From Nemania diffusa (Eukaryota; Ascomycota; Sordariomycetes; Xylariales; Xylariaceae): a stretch of 64,000 bases of DNA. Positions 31,752 to 45,373 of the stretch are shown piece after piece. The notes under the pieces are model-generated. The model ran no database searches, was not told the origin of the DNA, and worked only from the letters and a program-made list of their open reading frames with translations. Numbering within the stretch: position 1 is the first letter of the stretch; every line of letters begins with the position of its first letter. Both the position numbers and the translations under genes were made by a program. The stretch spans positions 1,690,501 to 1,754,500 of the forward strand of contig JBBPUQ010000003.1 of the NCBI GenBank assembly GCA_038501195.1, given 5' to 3'.

Positions 31752-34700
31752 GCTACAGCAACAAAGACCAGGTAGGAAAGCAAATGGCCCAAGGTTTTTA
31801 GTACTCGAGCCAGGTCTAAAAAAGATATGCAGGCCGACGAACAACAGACGGCGTGTTTGATCGAGATAGTAGTACAACTCAAAAAAGAAGGAAGAATGGA
31901 GTTGTACCAACAACTCGAGGCTGCGGCTGCGTTGGTATATTTAGTTCCGTGGTAGTCTGCTCTCTGACGAATAGATGATTGATGAAGATCTATTACGGGT
32001 CTAGGGCCAGGACAAGATACTAGCAGTAGTGTCGTGCGTGCCCGGTCCACACAGGAGTCCACACCTTGAAAGCCACCAGAAATCGTTGATGAAGATACCA
32101 GGAAGAAGTGGCTCCCCGAGTCGTTTTAAACAGAACTTAACAAGGATGGGATCCTCCTTGGTAGTTACCACCCCCCTCACGACTCTGCGACAACAGAGGG
32201 GGAGTATATATTTCAGCACCACCACTGAAAGGCACGAATGTCCCCCAACTTCGACGGCTTAGTCAAGATAAGTATCTTAAAACCCCAAAGTACCTCAGAC
32301 AGACAAAGTATGTGTTTAAGTCAAGGCTGTAAGCGTGAGCACGGATGGTCTCCGGCGTCAGAGCACAAAAGCACTTGTACGGTGACGCGATCAGCCTAGC
32401 TGTACAGTACTGGACGGCCGTGAAGGGTATTGGTGAGTGCTCCTCAATAGTGTAGATTCGAGAAAAAGATACTCGACTAGTGGTAGGGGTGTGGGGATGA
32501 TATGGCGCCGACAATAAATTGGGGGGGTGAATATTTTTTTGGGAAAATTAACGATGCCCGAAGCTGACTAGGCCGGAGGCTAGTTAGTGGCTATACCTGG
32601 GCGCTATCAGGGGTCGGGGGATTAACGACAGGGAGGCGAGGAAAAGCTTTGGGATCTGGCCAGGTAAGTAATGACTAGTCGTCTGGTTCAAGGCGGTCCA
32701 ATTGTGTGAAGCGTAACGCCACTAGCCGTCAAGCCGAGCTAGACTGACTCTTATTTGCCTCGCTTTCAATGATGGCGACTTGTGCGATGGCCACAACGAA
32801 CGAAGCCAGTGGTGACGTGCAGGAGAGTAGCGCGCGACTCGTCTTTGATAAGTAGCTAGGACTAGGATGTCTTAGCAGCGTCCTGGTACAGGCGAGTAAC
32901 GAACTACGCAGAAGTTCTGGGCAGCGTTGCAGCGGCTCTACGTGCTGTGCGCTGTGTTAAAAACCTCGGCGTTGGCTCTTTAGAATCAGAAACGGTGATA
33001 TAACAGACGACGCTCTGGTCCTTTGTTGCAACGAGGTATCCTTCCCGTCGAAATAGGGTATAGCCGGTGCTCCAAATTGGCGATGTGCTTGTTGTTTAGT
33101 CCCGTACTGTAATTCTACTCGCAAGTCCTGGGCACAAATGTGAAAAAGCGCGTCTGCACAACCGGCGCTTTCAAAATAGTTAGACTGGGCTAAGTGAGGT
33201 TTAGCGAGGTGGCTAGCGCAAGTCGTAGACGGCGAAGCGCGTTCGGTTTTTTTTATGCAGGTGAAAAACGCACCAAATGGGCGCAAACAACAAGCGTAAA
33301 GAATGTCAACTAGAGAGAATGCAATTAGAATATTGTCATAGGCGCGATCAATCGGTTGGCGAAGCTGATTCAATTGACTGCTTGTAGGCACTAGATTTGG
33401 GGAGGGTTTTAAAAAGGGGAGGGAAAAGGAATGGAAAGGAAGATTTATTCTGCAGAATACGGTGGGCGCGGTGTGTGTACCGACTCAAAGGTAAAGGACG
33501 GTAGGTACCTTCCAGTACAGCCAGCTATACTTCGACACTACTGTGGCAGGTACATGCCTTGGGTACCTAGCATCTACGCTAGTGTACGGCTGTATTGGGT
33601 GCTACTAGGTACCTACATACATAGGTACAGAGCGGAGTGAGGTGCCCCACAGTATAATCATAGTGAATGCTCTGTACATAATACAACACAGATACACTAG
33701 ATACCTAGAAAGCTTCTGGCCTCAGGGCAAAGCTGCCCCCAATTGAAACCCTTTTGTACCTACATCTACTTGGGTGTTTAAAACGTGCACACTCTCGCGG
33801 TAAACCTCGGCTTATGCTATTTCAACCCATCTTGGTAATTATTGTACGTCCAAACTAAAAGAAAAAAATATATATGTGTTTTTTTTTTTACAAAGATAAG
33901 CCTTTGTATTGGGCTCAGGTCCTCAATAAACTCACTTATAACCTTTTTACGCTAGGATCTTTCCAACGGACTGATGCCCCCACATGCAGTCATGTGCAAG
34001 TGCTCCAGTCCGATCTCTCCTTTGCACATGGTTTCAAGAGTCTCCGCTCTTGACATGGCTATACGTATATTAAACACATGGTCACGATAACCTCTGTTTT
34101 CACTCTTGGCCTAGAGAGAGATTAACGTTCTATTTCCACGCAGTATAATAGTGGGGGTAGTAGCTGAGGAGTTATCAGTTTTTAGTTCACATTTCCCAGG
34201 ACTTTTAGCATCTTTCTATATTGGTGCTGTCGATCATATTAGTCGTAATGCGGTACAGAGTAGAAGCCTCCGTTTCAAAGCTGTGCACTAGCTGAAACCG
34301 TTTTGCACTACAATTCCAGCCTGCAGGGCTCATGTTGAAGATATTCGGACATACTGCCCGGAGCTGTGTTATAGCAACGGCCCGAGTCCCAACTGGTCTA
34401 CTAAGTAAGTATCGGCGAACCGGAAATGTGGGAGAGCTGAGAGAAAGGAAGTTTCACGATCCACTACTGAACAGTAAGAACAGCATACCGCTGTAGGGTA
34501 CGACACGGAGATACCCATGGAAGGAAAAGTACTCCTTATACACCTAGACCCATACCGCACTACAGAATGAGATGGACTACTAGGTACCTGTCAAAAACCT
34601 CTGATGAAGATAGGTGCAGAGAAGCCGGCGAGCCCATGTCTCTACATACGGAGTACCTACGTAAGGGAGCGCGTTGGTGGGGGGTAGTTGGGGCCCAGAG

Positions 34701-37700
34701 CTGGACCATAGTCGGCGCATTGGTCGCAAAGTATCGCTGTACTAGGTATGATAGCATGCTGTCTACTCTGTACAGAATATGTAGCTTGAGAATACATATT
34801 TGTATGTCCTTGCAGATCCACCAAGTAGGGGGCAAGTCCTCATTCGTTAACTGATGGACTGAAATCTCTGGATGATCCCATGAGCTCCCCCCTGGTTGTG
34901 GCCAGCTCTAATCGCGCCAAGGTCGCACAACACCAGCACCTAGCGAAGTGACTAGTATATATCTGGGGAAACAAGAATCAGACCTTGATCACAATATGCT
35001 AGAAATAGGTATTAGCAACTTTAGCTCAGAGAGCTCAAAACACACGCTATCTAGTTGTCAAGAGTGTCGACGGCATGCATCTAGGTATTATGTTGCGTCC
35101 TTTTAGTTCCGACATGCCCCCTAGGCTGACATCAGGATCCTGGAACTCCCCAGTTTGCAGACTGATTGTACGTATTTACTCTTACACAAATAGTATAGGT
35201 ACCATACGCATCACTCGACGTACCCAGTTCTCGTTGGCACGCTCATTGATTGGTTTTTGCCGGTCATGGTGCCGGGAGATTGGTGAATGACTCGCTATGC
35301 ATATAGCCCCTGTCAAATATCGTACGTAATAATGTCAGTGCATACGAATATGTGGCCCAGCTGTTGCGTTTTGCATTGGCTGTGTGTGTTGCCGTGCTTC
35401 GTGCTCGGTTGCACGACCAAACTCGAAATACCTATGCCATGCAACTTGGCAAGCCAAGTCTTGGCTATCAAGTACAGAGGTAGGCATCGCCATCAATTCT
35501 GCTATTTGCGATTCGCCTAGCGTGTTTTATGCTGAGCAATAACAACACCCGTTTCAGACTCGGTATCTCGAATCTTGAGACGAGTTTTCGCGATCGGAGT
35601 CGTGACACTGAACATCATGCGCAAATTGTGATTCGGACGCTTCACACTTAGATAGTAGATACCAGCCTACGGTATGGTATAGGCTCGCTCAACTTACCGC
35701 TATCCATGTACGGGGACCATTTTGAGCGATTGAGAGACCGTGATCCTCCAGACTGACGAACAATTACCTTCTTCTATTGGATCCATTTTTCTCAAAGGAT
35801 TGATGGGCTGGAGTCTGGTAATGTTGGATCAGAATATGAGATATTGGACAATTTGTGGAGATATGATAGATATGCATGACGCTCCGTTGCGTCACCTTAC
35901 TTATCATCGTCACGCTCTTCGCCGTTGATGACTGTATATAAGTTGGCAGTCGGCAATGGCTAATAGCAGAAACAGGTGGTCGATACAGGTTGTGAAATAG
36001 TGACGCTGGTGAGAAATGGGCATACCTACAAAGTCGAATCATCCAACCGACAAGGTCTGGGGCCAATATTGGTATTCGTGCTGAGGTTTGGAGGCAACAG
36101 GTGATGGCTCGCGTGGCAGAAGCCGCCAAGCGATGCTGCTCCCAGGCATGACGTGTGGCGGCCTAGGTCGATTGACGCGGGCTTATGAAAGCGGTGTGTC
36201 GTGGAGGGTGCTGTACAGAGTACAGTATACATACTATGCCCATATGACAAACCCTGTCGCCGGGGCAGATATTAACTGGGTACAGTATTAGTCAGTCATC
36301 GGTTCATGAACCTCTTATCACCCTGGAAAACTTCCTAGGTACATAAGTACTTGGGTACGCTGTATGTACGCTGAAGCTACAAGTAGCGCCCTGTACCAAA
36401 GAGGTTGTTATCTATAGTTCTTGCCTGAGTAAGTAATATCGGCAGGGCATTGTACATATGTATATGGAGCAAGTAAACCAGAGCTTTTAAAACACATCTA
36501 AGCCCTACCTACTACTCTCTTAATTAATTCGATGATATAATCACTATTACGTTAGCCAGGAAGGTTGGCCTAGTCGCTTCCTTCAGTAGGTAGTCTATAA
36601 TCTGTACAGTTGATATGCGTAGGTACCTTACAGTACTGTAGCTTTTCCCGGGAAGATGGAAGAGGGGGAACCCGAAGCTTGCCATGTGAAAGTTGCGAAA
36701 AACCAATGCGGTAACCCGCCGTGGAAAGTACATACATACGCATATGTGATTGTGGAGACAAGGACGACTGGGAGACATCTCAAGCTGATGAGAGGAATCC
36801 CTATCTACGCTGTACGTGTATGTACATACCAACCTTGTGTATATACAGAGTACCGCATACCTACATCCTACTTAGTATGTAGCATCGTGTACCGTGGCTT
36901 TAGAGTTTAAGCCTGCAGGTAGAGGTATACTACTACTTACACTACTGCGTACCTATATCTAAGAGATCAGGATCTCGCAACTCCCCATCCCGGGTTAGCG
37001 CCAAATTGATACAGGCATTGGTGCTGTAGTGTACAGATACATTATGTATAGTACCTACAGCTTTGTACACTACCTACTTAGGTACACCTACCTACATACC
37101 ACATACCTTGGGTAATTGTTGGAGTCTGCCGCTGCCAGGTTCCCGGGGCGTCGGTCCTCCATTGGTTAATAATACCCCCATGGAATTATAGGTAGGTTAG
37201 GTACCTAGTTTATACATAGGTGGAAGTGGATACAAGCGTGGATCCGAGCAAAACCGAGGAAAGGGGTAAACGAATTTCAGCCCAGTCAATACTTTCCTCC
37301 TCTTCATCTTATACCTACATACATACCTGATATTCTCCAAGGTGTGGTGGGAATCGATCACGGTGATGATGAAATTCAAGAGAGGGGATGGAAAGCGGAA
37401 TGAATAACCGGAGGACGCGATCCGAAGTCCCGTGGTCATTTCCCAGTTGTCATGGCACTACTATTCTTATTCTTTTTCTTCCAAATATGGCCGTCAAGGT
37501 CATCGTCATCAAACCTGTCTCTTTAAGTTCAGCCGTCCGATGATGACTAAGACGCATGGTATGTACTGATAAAAATCAGCAACAATGACAGTATACCGGC
37601 AGGGCTCGGAGATGAGTGATCAATTGGTCGATGCAGCAGCAGCTTTTTCCTCGTGATCTCGGACCAGACGCGAGACACCCTGCCCAGTACTGTACAGTAT

Positions 37701-37714
37701 TCTGTAAGCATGTA

Positions 37715-37767
37715 TACCTACCTACCTACCTACTCACGGCGCCATTACCTACCTACCTACCTACCTG
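37715..37767. repeat. Two (TACC)n blocks
   Basis: Five TACC units at 37715-37734 and about five more at 37746-37767, separated by a 12-base spacer with GGCGCC. They belong to the same sequence family as the TAGGTACCTA palindromes. Confidence 0.9.
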
Positions 37768-38436
37768 TCCAAGGCCCAAGACCCAAGATACAAGACAAGA
37801 CACACCCAAATCAATTACAGCCAGGTGGCAGGGCCTGTGCCGTTCTAGGCTGGGTAAGGTAGTGGTGAGTGTATACTACACCGCAAGCTAGCTGGCTGAC
37901 TGGCTGGCTGGCAACCTACTTACCCTACTCAACCTAAGGCTAACTACCAAGGTACCCCGGAATGATTTCCCGCTAATAGACATTGGTACCTAAACGCGAT
38001 CTGTCAGGGCCCTGGAATGGCGTCGGCAGCAGGATACAGTAGTACGGTACGCGAACAAGTAGTGTGTGAGGTAGGTTAGGTAGGCTGAAAGACAGATCTA
38101 GGTATACGACCCGAACGTCTGGGAGGCACTAAACAAGCGTGAGTCTGATGCTGAGGCGAGGCGAAGCACAAGCAGTGTAGGTAGTTTGAATCTTTGCCGG
38201 TTCGAGCTACGAGCCACGGGCTAATAATAACGAACTATACGTACTTACAGTCAGTAGGTAGTACAGAGTATACGTACGGCTTTCATTGATTATCACCATC
38301 ATACTGAGGTAAGTGACAATGGCATATTTTTGCCAGCAATATTATCCAATTTCTACCTCAATACTACTAACTCGTGGTACTCCTTGGGTACTGCTACCTA
38401 TTGACAGCGCTCACCATGTGACATTTTATCTTTTTA

Positions 38437-38485
38437 ATTATTATTATTATTATTTTATGTTTTATTATTATTATTATTATTATTT
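38437..38485. repeat. (TTA)n microsatellite
   Basis: Two runs of TTA/ATT trinucleotides broken by TTTATGTTT. Further right, 38625-38650 is a short CCA repeat and 38780-38850 a strongly CT-biased tract with a run of T. Confidence 0.9.
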
Positions 38486-40834
38486 CTACATAGTAAGTAC
38501 GCAGTACAACTAATGGCGATTGACCGCCACATCGAACAGCATCGCATGGCTACTGCGTACCAATATGATGTAACGGCCAACAACTCGCCATCATTCTTCT
38601 TCTTCTCCCTCCACCAACACGCCACCACCACCACCACCATTACCACCATGCCGTTCCGCTCACCCGCTCCGTCTGGTTTCGACAGCATCCCCACCACTTC
38701 GCACACCGCCATCTACCGTCTATGAGAGACGAATACGACAATTCACATCTTTTACAGATGCCTTCTCGCCTCAATCACTCCCTCTCCCTTCCTCTCCCTC
38801 TCTCTCTTTCTCGCTCTGATGCTCCTCTTTTTTTTCTTCCTCTTCCTCTACTACTCCGCCACCAGCTCTTGCTCCCTTATGCTATTGCCGTCCCGCATCT
38901 CTCGCGAAAGCAAGTGGTTGTGGTTGTGGCAAAAGCGCTTTCAGCCGTTGATGCAGGACGCCTCGCAGGATATGAGTTCGTTTATTGTAGGCCGCTGTGA
39001 CAGCTACGTTATTCGTCAGCATACATACCCAATATATCACGATACGCGACATCCTATCAACATGGAATGGCCATGAGCGACTGGTGGGAACGGGATATGA
39101 TTGCTCGGCTGCTATTTTCCCTGGGTTGAACAAGGTTCTCCTCTCAATGGACATGCCGCCACGACAGGCTTACATGGCTGTCGAATGGTCACATGCTGGT
39201 CGCCTAGCATCACCGCAAAGCAGAGCCAAGGAGTCGCCCGAAAACCGCAACCCGGCCGGGACCACGCTCGGAACCATGCCTAAATCTATAGTCTTACCAT
39301 CGTGATTGAGGCCGAGGGGGGGCGTCATTGAACACGTCGAATTCCTATTTTCCCGAGCATCGTGACTACGTATGTACGAGCATGAGGATAAGCACCGTAA
39401 GCGCGTTATCTCCTGTAAAAAAAAAATGGCTGACAGATCGTGGGGTATACGAAATGAGACAAGCGCCTTGAGGCATGTACGCAGTACGCAATACTTATGT
39501 ATGCCGTCCAAATGCCTTTCGAGTGGTGGTACTTCATGTAATGCAAGTGCGAAGCCCAGTGTAACATTGGTGCCAATATCAAATGAGGATATCTGCTCAT
39601 TGAATCAACGTCCCAGTGGTTCTACGTACATACATACCTACATACATATACATACTGCTGTACCATTTAGCTGCTTGATCTACCTACTTACATCGTAAAT
39701 CGGCCCAATCACTGAGCTGCATGCTTTGGCACCTCTGGGTTGGGGAATATATGGTTGTTTCCGTCACCAAAAGGACCCTTGCTTATTCGATCTCACTTCA
39801 CAGACGCTCGAAGCCGTATCTGGCCAGTATCTAGTCTACGAAGTATGGGGGCAACCCATCTCAATACCCATGAGACGCGTATGATACACACCGATATGTC
39901 AACAGACCGCCTTCGCCAAGGGCGCTGAATGCCATGTTTCCCCCCCTTCGATATAATAGAGTCCCGAGACTATAGGGATATGCATCCTCATTCGCCGGGG
40001 AGCCGAACCCAGAGAAACCCAGAGAGAAAAATGCGCTCGTCGTTGGCTCTGCATTGCATCTTACAACTTGGACCCACTGGCCTGGGCTAGGTATTCTGCC
40101 TGTCTGCAGTGCAGATATGTACTTATAATCTGTACGTATGTACAACCTCCTCTTTCTTACCCTGCTTTACCTCACCTTAGCATCAACCTTAACAGAGTTA
40201 GAGTGATGGCCCTGAGTCATGTCTGTGCGTAGTGAACGCCTCGACATCAGCTCCTCGACACTCCAATATTGTCTAAACCCTAAATGTGGGAAATTCCATG
40301 GCGTAATTCCGTGTTCCTATTTCTGATCCAATGTTCTGAGTAGCCCAAGTCTTATCAGTTGTTCAAGGTAGATCATCTGGGTACCTATGCACAAGGAGAC
40401 AGCGAATCGGTCCATTTGCTACAGAGAGACTAACATTTAGGTAAGGTTGGCTGGCACCTGACACGGTCTCGCTAATAGTGTAGATTCGCTAGACTAGTTG
40501 CGGGATCGAATTGCCATGCAGCATAAGCGCAGCCATAGGTGAGCCTAGAAACTCTCGTGGGACAAAACCCACGGATTACGTAGCACGCATGACGGTCAGG
40601 CATCTTCAGCTGGGTTGTCTCTCCGCTAAACCCCTTCTCTCTTTCTCGCTCGCGCGCTGCCGTAGTATTTGCGCATCTTCGTCGATGAGAGAGTGTGTAT
40701 GTGCTTTTGTGTGGATTGAGAAGAAGAAAAAAAAAAGAAAGAAAGAAAGGAATTGCTATTTTCGGACATATTCGAAGCGTTTTGGAGCAAGACATACATA
40801 AGTCCTGCGTCCTTCCTTCGAGGCCGGCGAACTT

Positions 40835-40874
40835 TACATTACATTACATTACATGACATGGCATGGCATCACAT
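40835..40874. repeat. (ACATT)n repeat decaying to ACATG/GCATG
   Basis: Four ACATT-type pentamers followed by ACATGACATG and GCATGGCATC words. An A-rich stretch with GAAAGAAAGAAAG lies about 100 bp to the left. Confidence 0.85.
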
Positions 40875-41153
40875 TTACAACAGAGAAAGAGGGCATGAGG
40901 ACGCTTTGGGCAAATGTAATTCCTATCCATATCTCTGCGATCCCTGGGACCACTACCCACTTCTTGGATCTACACAAAGGACCCCTGCCGCCAAGCCAGC
41001 TGCAGTCGCTGCAGCGGCGATCAATGCAAACAACACTACCATCCCTTTCTGATTGCTATCACACTCGCCCAGCCATTTCGTTGGATACAGGGCCCAGCTA
41101 TACACGTGTACGTGTAGGGGTAGGTTTTCTGGTGGCGCTTGGCCACCTAAACC

Positions 41154-41186
41154 TGCCTACCTACCTACCTAACCTACCTACATACA
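41154..41186. repeat. (CTAC)n repeat
   Basis: TACC/CTAC tetranucleotide run with one indel (cctaacctacc), again of the TAGGTA family. Confidence 0.85.
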
Positions 41187-42082
41187 CACTAGATCAGTAC
41201 TATACTAGATAAGTATCCCGTCCTTGGAATACTTGCAGTATTATCTGTATTCCTCTATAATATATTCCTCCTCGACGTGAAACTTAACGAGAAGAAGGAA
41301 CCCAGAGAGAGAAAAAAAGAGAGAAAAGATGCCTTCAGCTCCCGCCATTGACGTCAAGAATGGCGGTTCCAAATCAGCGCCTCCCACCATCCTCATTGAG
41401 CTTCTTTTTTTTTGTTTTTTTCTTTCTGTGCGATGTGGCAAAAGTCCGACATCTCGAGGAAGATACGATATTGGGCAATTTCCCCGAAGACCTCACATAT
41501 GCAGTGAGGTGGGGGGATCTCTTGTTTTTTTTCCAAAAGTTTTTTTTTCTCCTCCCCCAGGAAGGGTCGTATATAGTGTAGTGTACAGTGTTTCCTTGTT
41601 CGAGAATCCCAAGTCAAGGCAATGGTTCGCACTAAGGGGAAATGAAGGTTACTTGCCTCGGTCGACCGTTCGGCAGTAGTGTGCTTGATCTTCACGCTCT
41701 AGTAGTGTATCCAAACACGACCCACGATCCAGCCACAAATTCCAAGTCTCAACGCGACAGGGGAAGACAGCTTTGATCGGGACTAGGACGGTAGCCACTC
41801 GGTTTTACATAGTACATTTTCATTATCATTGTCATTGTCATTTTTATTAACTTCTGTTTGAGGGGTTTTCCTTGTTCTTATCCTGTCGTTCCGTCCGTTG
41901 TGGACTTCGGCACGTCCGACCCGCGCCAGTGTCACGATGACATCTAGCCCTATGCGGAGTTGGTTCGATGAGGTAGTATTCTTCAACTTGCCCAATGTCT
42001 TGTCAAAGTATGCGGGTTCTTCTCCTTTCGATCATCAATGCGTTAGACTTGTGGGCCGGATTATCTGAGAAAAGGTCGAAGC

Positions 42083-42128
42083 AGGGGAGGAGGAGGAGGA
42101 AGAGGAGGTGGAAGGTAGGGAGGGAGGG
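42083..42128. repeat. Purine-only tract (GGA)n/(GGGA)n
   Basis: Almost pure purine over about 46 bases (agggaggaggagg... through ...ggagggaggg) with only two T interruptions. Such tracts can adopt triplex or G-rich structures; no function is claimed. Confidence 0.8.
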
Positions 42129-45100
42129 TGAGCGGAGCATAAGCATTGAGAGCTTACTTGTAGAAACATGTCAATGCACCCATTCCATGGTTCCTATGCG
42201 TAGTGTAGTGTAGTTTCGGATGGGCTGCCGTAACGCCAAAAAACTGGCGGCACCCAGAGACTGCGTATGTACAAGTAGCGAACACTAGGTATAGCAAACA
42301 CTAGCGGTGTCTCTTGGCCTCTTGGTCTCTTGGGTACACTACTTCGCACGAGATCGCTCTAAGGTAGGAACCAGAGGGATCTAGCAGCCATTGGTTTAGA
42401 TGGTGTGCTGTCGCTTGTCACTAACCTGCTAGATCCCGTTACACGCCATGGAATCGATAGAGTTGCTAGTTACTATGCGTATATACGTATGTATGTCTGC
42501 TTGTAAATACAGCTGCAAGAGGTCTCTACAGTTTAGGCAGGTTTCACAATGCTCTGTTCCTTTTGATATGCTGCTACCATTGCTACCTGGCCTGTCACAA
42601 TTGTCTGTTGTTACATTGCTTGCTGGTGGCGAGTGTCACCACCAATCTCAGCATACTCTCAGCTGTATGTAGAGTAATTCGCCGGGGAGTATAGACCAAC
42701 CATCCATTGAATCTCTAGGTGAACCAGGGGTGGCATACATACCGCCCAGCTATTATTCTTAGTCCTGAAGTCCTGATAGAAAACCTAGGTGCCGCGTGTT
42801 TGCCATGGGTCCTTACCGCCGGGCTGGAATGTGTGTTAATAAGTGGCTTGCTGCTGCTGAGAAGCGCGGGATGATGGGTGACCTTTCTGCTGGTTTTCCA
42901 AGCCACCGGGCTGGCTAATATGAGTATTGCGTATGCACCTATAACTTGCAAGTAGGTAAATAGTAATCAAAAAGCAACAAAGCAGGCAACAAAGCAGGCG
43001 ATCAACGCAGACCGTCTCAATTTACTCCAAAAATCGTATTTGGGCAGAGAGGCAATCAAAGAAGCGAAAATGCCACATTCATGCGGAATCGCAGAATCAG
43101 GAAGGTTTATTCAGTGACAGCTGAGCCATGCAGACAACTCTAGAGCTGAGAAATGCTTGGCTGGTGTTGAAACCTCCGTTACACGACTCCCTTGCCTCCG
43201 AACCAATCTTAACAATTCACCAGTTAAATGTGCGTATCATTAATATAGAGGCTTCGATTGCCATTATAATATCCGAATTTGAGAGCCGTGGCGATGTCGG
43301 AGGCAGCTTTTCGACCTGTCATCCACGGCTGGCTATAGACTAATACGGCGAGTATTCGCACACTACGCTGCCCACAAACATACCCAGCGTTTCGATGTCT
43401 CAGAGTTTCCAACAAACCTTGGAGGCGTTCGCCAGGAATCTCCCCGCTGAGGCTAGCCCTAGGCTTAGAATGGACGGACACGTTAGTAAACTCGCCTAAA
43501 TGCTCGAAAAATAGGTTATTAGCAACAGCTTGGGTAAGCCTTGGTGTTACTTAGCCTGGCGCCAGTAATAGCACCTCAAGTCGAAACTTAGTAGTAGAGC
43601 CCAGCAATATCTCTATCTATATATAGTACATCATGATAGATCCCGTTCGACACCCGTTCCATGGTGACGTTAGGTAAGATGAGATGATGCTTTGCGTTAT
43701 TACGCGACAACCAGGTTTAAAGCGTGAAGACCATACAAATTTCTCAGCTGAAACAACGCCTGGATTCTCTCGGACAAAGTAACGAGAATCGGCCGGCTCT
43801 CCAGGTCATTGCTGAGGTAATCTAGCCATTGGCCGCAGACATCTAATCTAGACTTTGGTTGCGTAGATCCTGGGCTCAAACATACACACATCAATGTCCC
43901 ACCTAATCATTATACTCCGTGTCTCTAAATATCATATTCGGTCGCATTCAGGGTCAATTAAGGTTACTGGTTTATAAGTAGGAAAGAAAAGGGCCCCACG
44001 GCCATTCCGTAGTACAGTACTGAATACCTATGTATGGGTACTTGGAAATTCCAGGCGGATGTACCCAACAGCCGCCCAGAAGACATGGCAAAAACCCCGT
44101 GGACCCGAGATGATGTCCGAGTTTAGTGTTCTTGTCATGTGAGGAAAACTTTAACCGGGGCCTCGGAGGAGGCCGCATAGACGCAAATTGACTCCTTCTG
44201 AGCGATTCATGTCTAGACGCGTCGATTATGTATCATATCGCATTCATATTCAAATCTCGGCAAGGCTGAGTCATGAGGATCAGATAACAAATCAGGGATG
44301 ACGAGGCAACGACGGGTTCCCTCACAAACCCATTTGTTTTCTACTCATTCTATGTAATGTTGTCCATGGAAGCTAATAATACTACCTATGGCATAAGTAC
44401 CTAATCAATACCTAGGCACAACGATCCAGCCTTGCATTGAATCACCAACAGATCTTAGAATCCCTGAACTAATACCGCAAGAGACCTGTATTCGTACCCT
44501 ACTAGCCCTTTGCTTGACCGACAAGCCTGGTGTTGTCTTCAGCTTCATGCAATGCGTAAGTACCCCGGGGGACTGGATCAGTCCCATGGCTCCACCCCAT
44601 TCAAAGCTGATTCAAAGGCCTCCCGCCAGTGAGTGTACTCCTGCTGGACCTGCAAATGGTCATTCATATTTGTTTTTTCCCTGGTATTCATGCGAAACCT
44701 TATCATAGTACGTGGCATATGGTAGAGACGGTAAGTAAAATAATACCCCATGATCTTTCGCCACAACCTCTATGTCTCTCGCTTCTTAGTACCATACGTT
44801 CTATTTTCTAATCATTGTGCATGATTCCTGGTCAGGCGTTATGGGTCTCAGAGACACGTTCTTGAGGTAAAACCCAACAATATCAGATCAATCGTCTATG
44901 GTATCACGCTGTACCTATCAGATGAATCAACGATGCTAGGGATGGCAAAGACAGGATTTCGAGACAATGACCCGCGAACCATCAGCCCTGCTAGATGAGA
45001 ATGCGGTGAACCGCCACGCCTCCCGGCTTGTCATTGCGTGGCAATAGTATAGCATCAGAAGTCATAGAAGCTAGCCAGCTGAAACATACAGACGATGATT

Positions 45101-45244
45101 TTATTTACACCGTTCTATATATGCATTTGTTAGTTTCGGAAATCTTCATCTATGATACATGTGGTGGCAAGTATTTCGAGTTCCGACCAGCACACCCATC
45201 TCGGCAGACCTAACTCGAGATACGAGGCCCTCCTATCAGCCGCA

Positions 45245-45373
45245 TCTCGATTGGTCTAGTGGTAAGGATACCTGCTTGTCATTCATTGATTGACACCGTT
45301 TTCACGATGGTGGATACGAGTAATGTCAAAGAACAAGTCGCAGGTGGCCGGGGTTCGATTCCCCGATCGAGAG
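45245..45373 (+). tRNA. tRNA-Asp (GTC) with a 57-nt intron
   Basis: The acceptor stem TCTCGAT (45245-45251) pairs with ATCGAGA (45366-45372) and is followed by discriminator G73. The D arm contains the A-box-like TGGTCTAGTGGTAAGGA. The anticodon stem CCTGC (45271-45275) pairs with GCAGG (45340-45344). The loop is TT-GTC-A, interrupted after A37 (45281), and resumes with C38 at 45339. The variable region is TGGC. The T arm is CGGGG-TTCGATT-CCCCG (45349-45365), giving a perfect B box GGTTCGATTCC. The 57-nt insert sits at the canonical position between 37 and 38 and has an internal inverted repeat TTGACA/TGTCAA (45290-45295 and 45324-45329). Its GAC at 45292-45294 could pair with the GUC anticodon, as seen in other pre-tRNAs. 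Removing it leaves a 72-nt mature tRNA before CCA addition. The intron is long for a fungal tRNA, but the mature molecule has no defect. Confidence 0.93.

Larger units (their letters stand above)
31752..45244. other. 13.5 kb region without recognisable protein genes, upstream of CON7
   Basis: Many frames of 60-145 codons occur on both strands, none with recognisable family character, signal peptide followed by cysteines, or consistent splice structure. The region is rich in TAGGTACC/TACCTACC words (33500-33626, 34580, 36340, 36617, 37070-37105, 37190, 37715-37767, 37950, 38066-38105, 41154-41186, 44390-44415), microsatellites and pyrimidine/purine tracts. It presumably holds the CON7 promoter and perhaps noncoding transcripts. 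A long 5' UTR of CON7 in its first kilobase is possible. Confidence 0.55.

Noticed and set aside
41329..41679. 116-codon plus frame with hydrophobic runs
   Set aside because: The hydrophobic parts come from T-run and CT-rich tracts (Phe/Leu/Ser), a composition effect, with no conserved segment.
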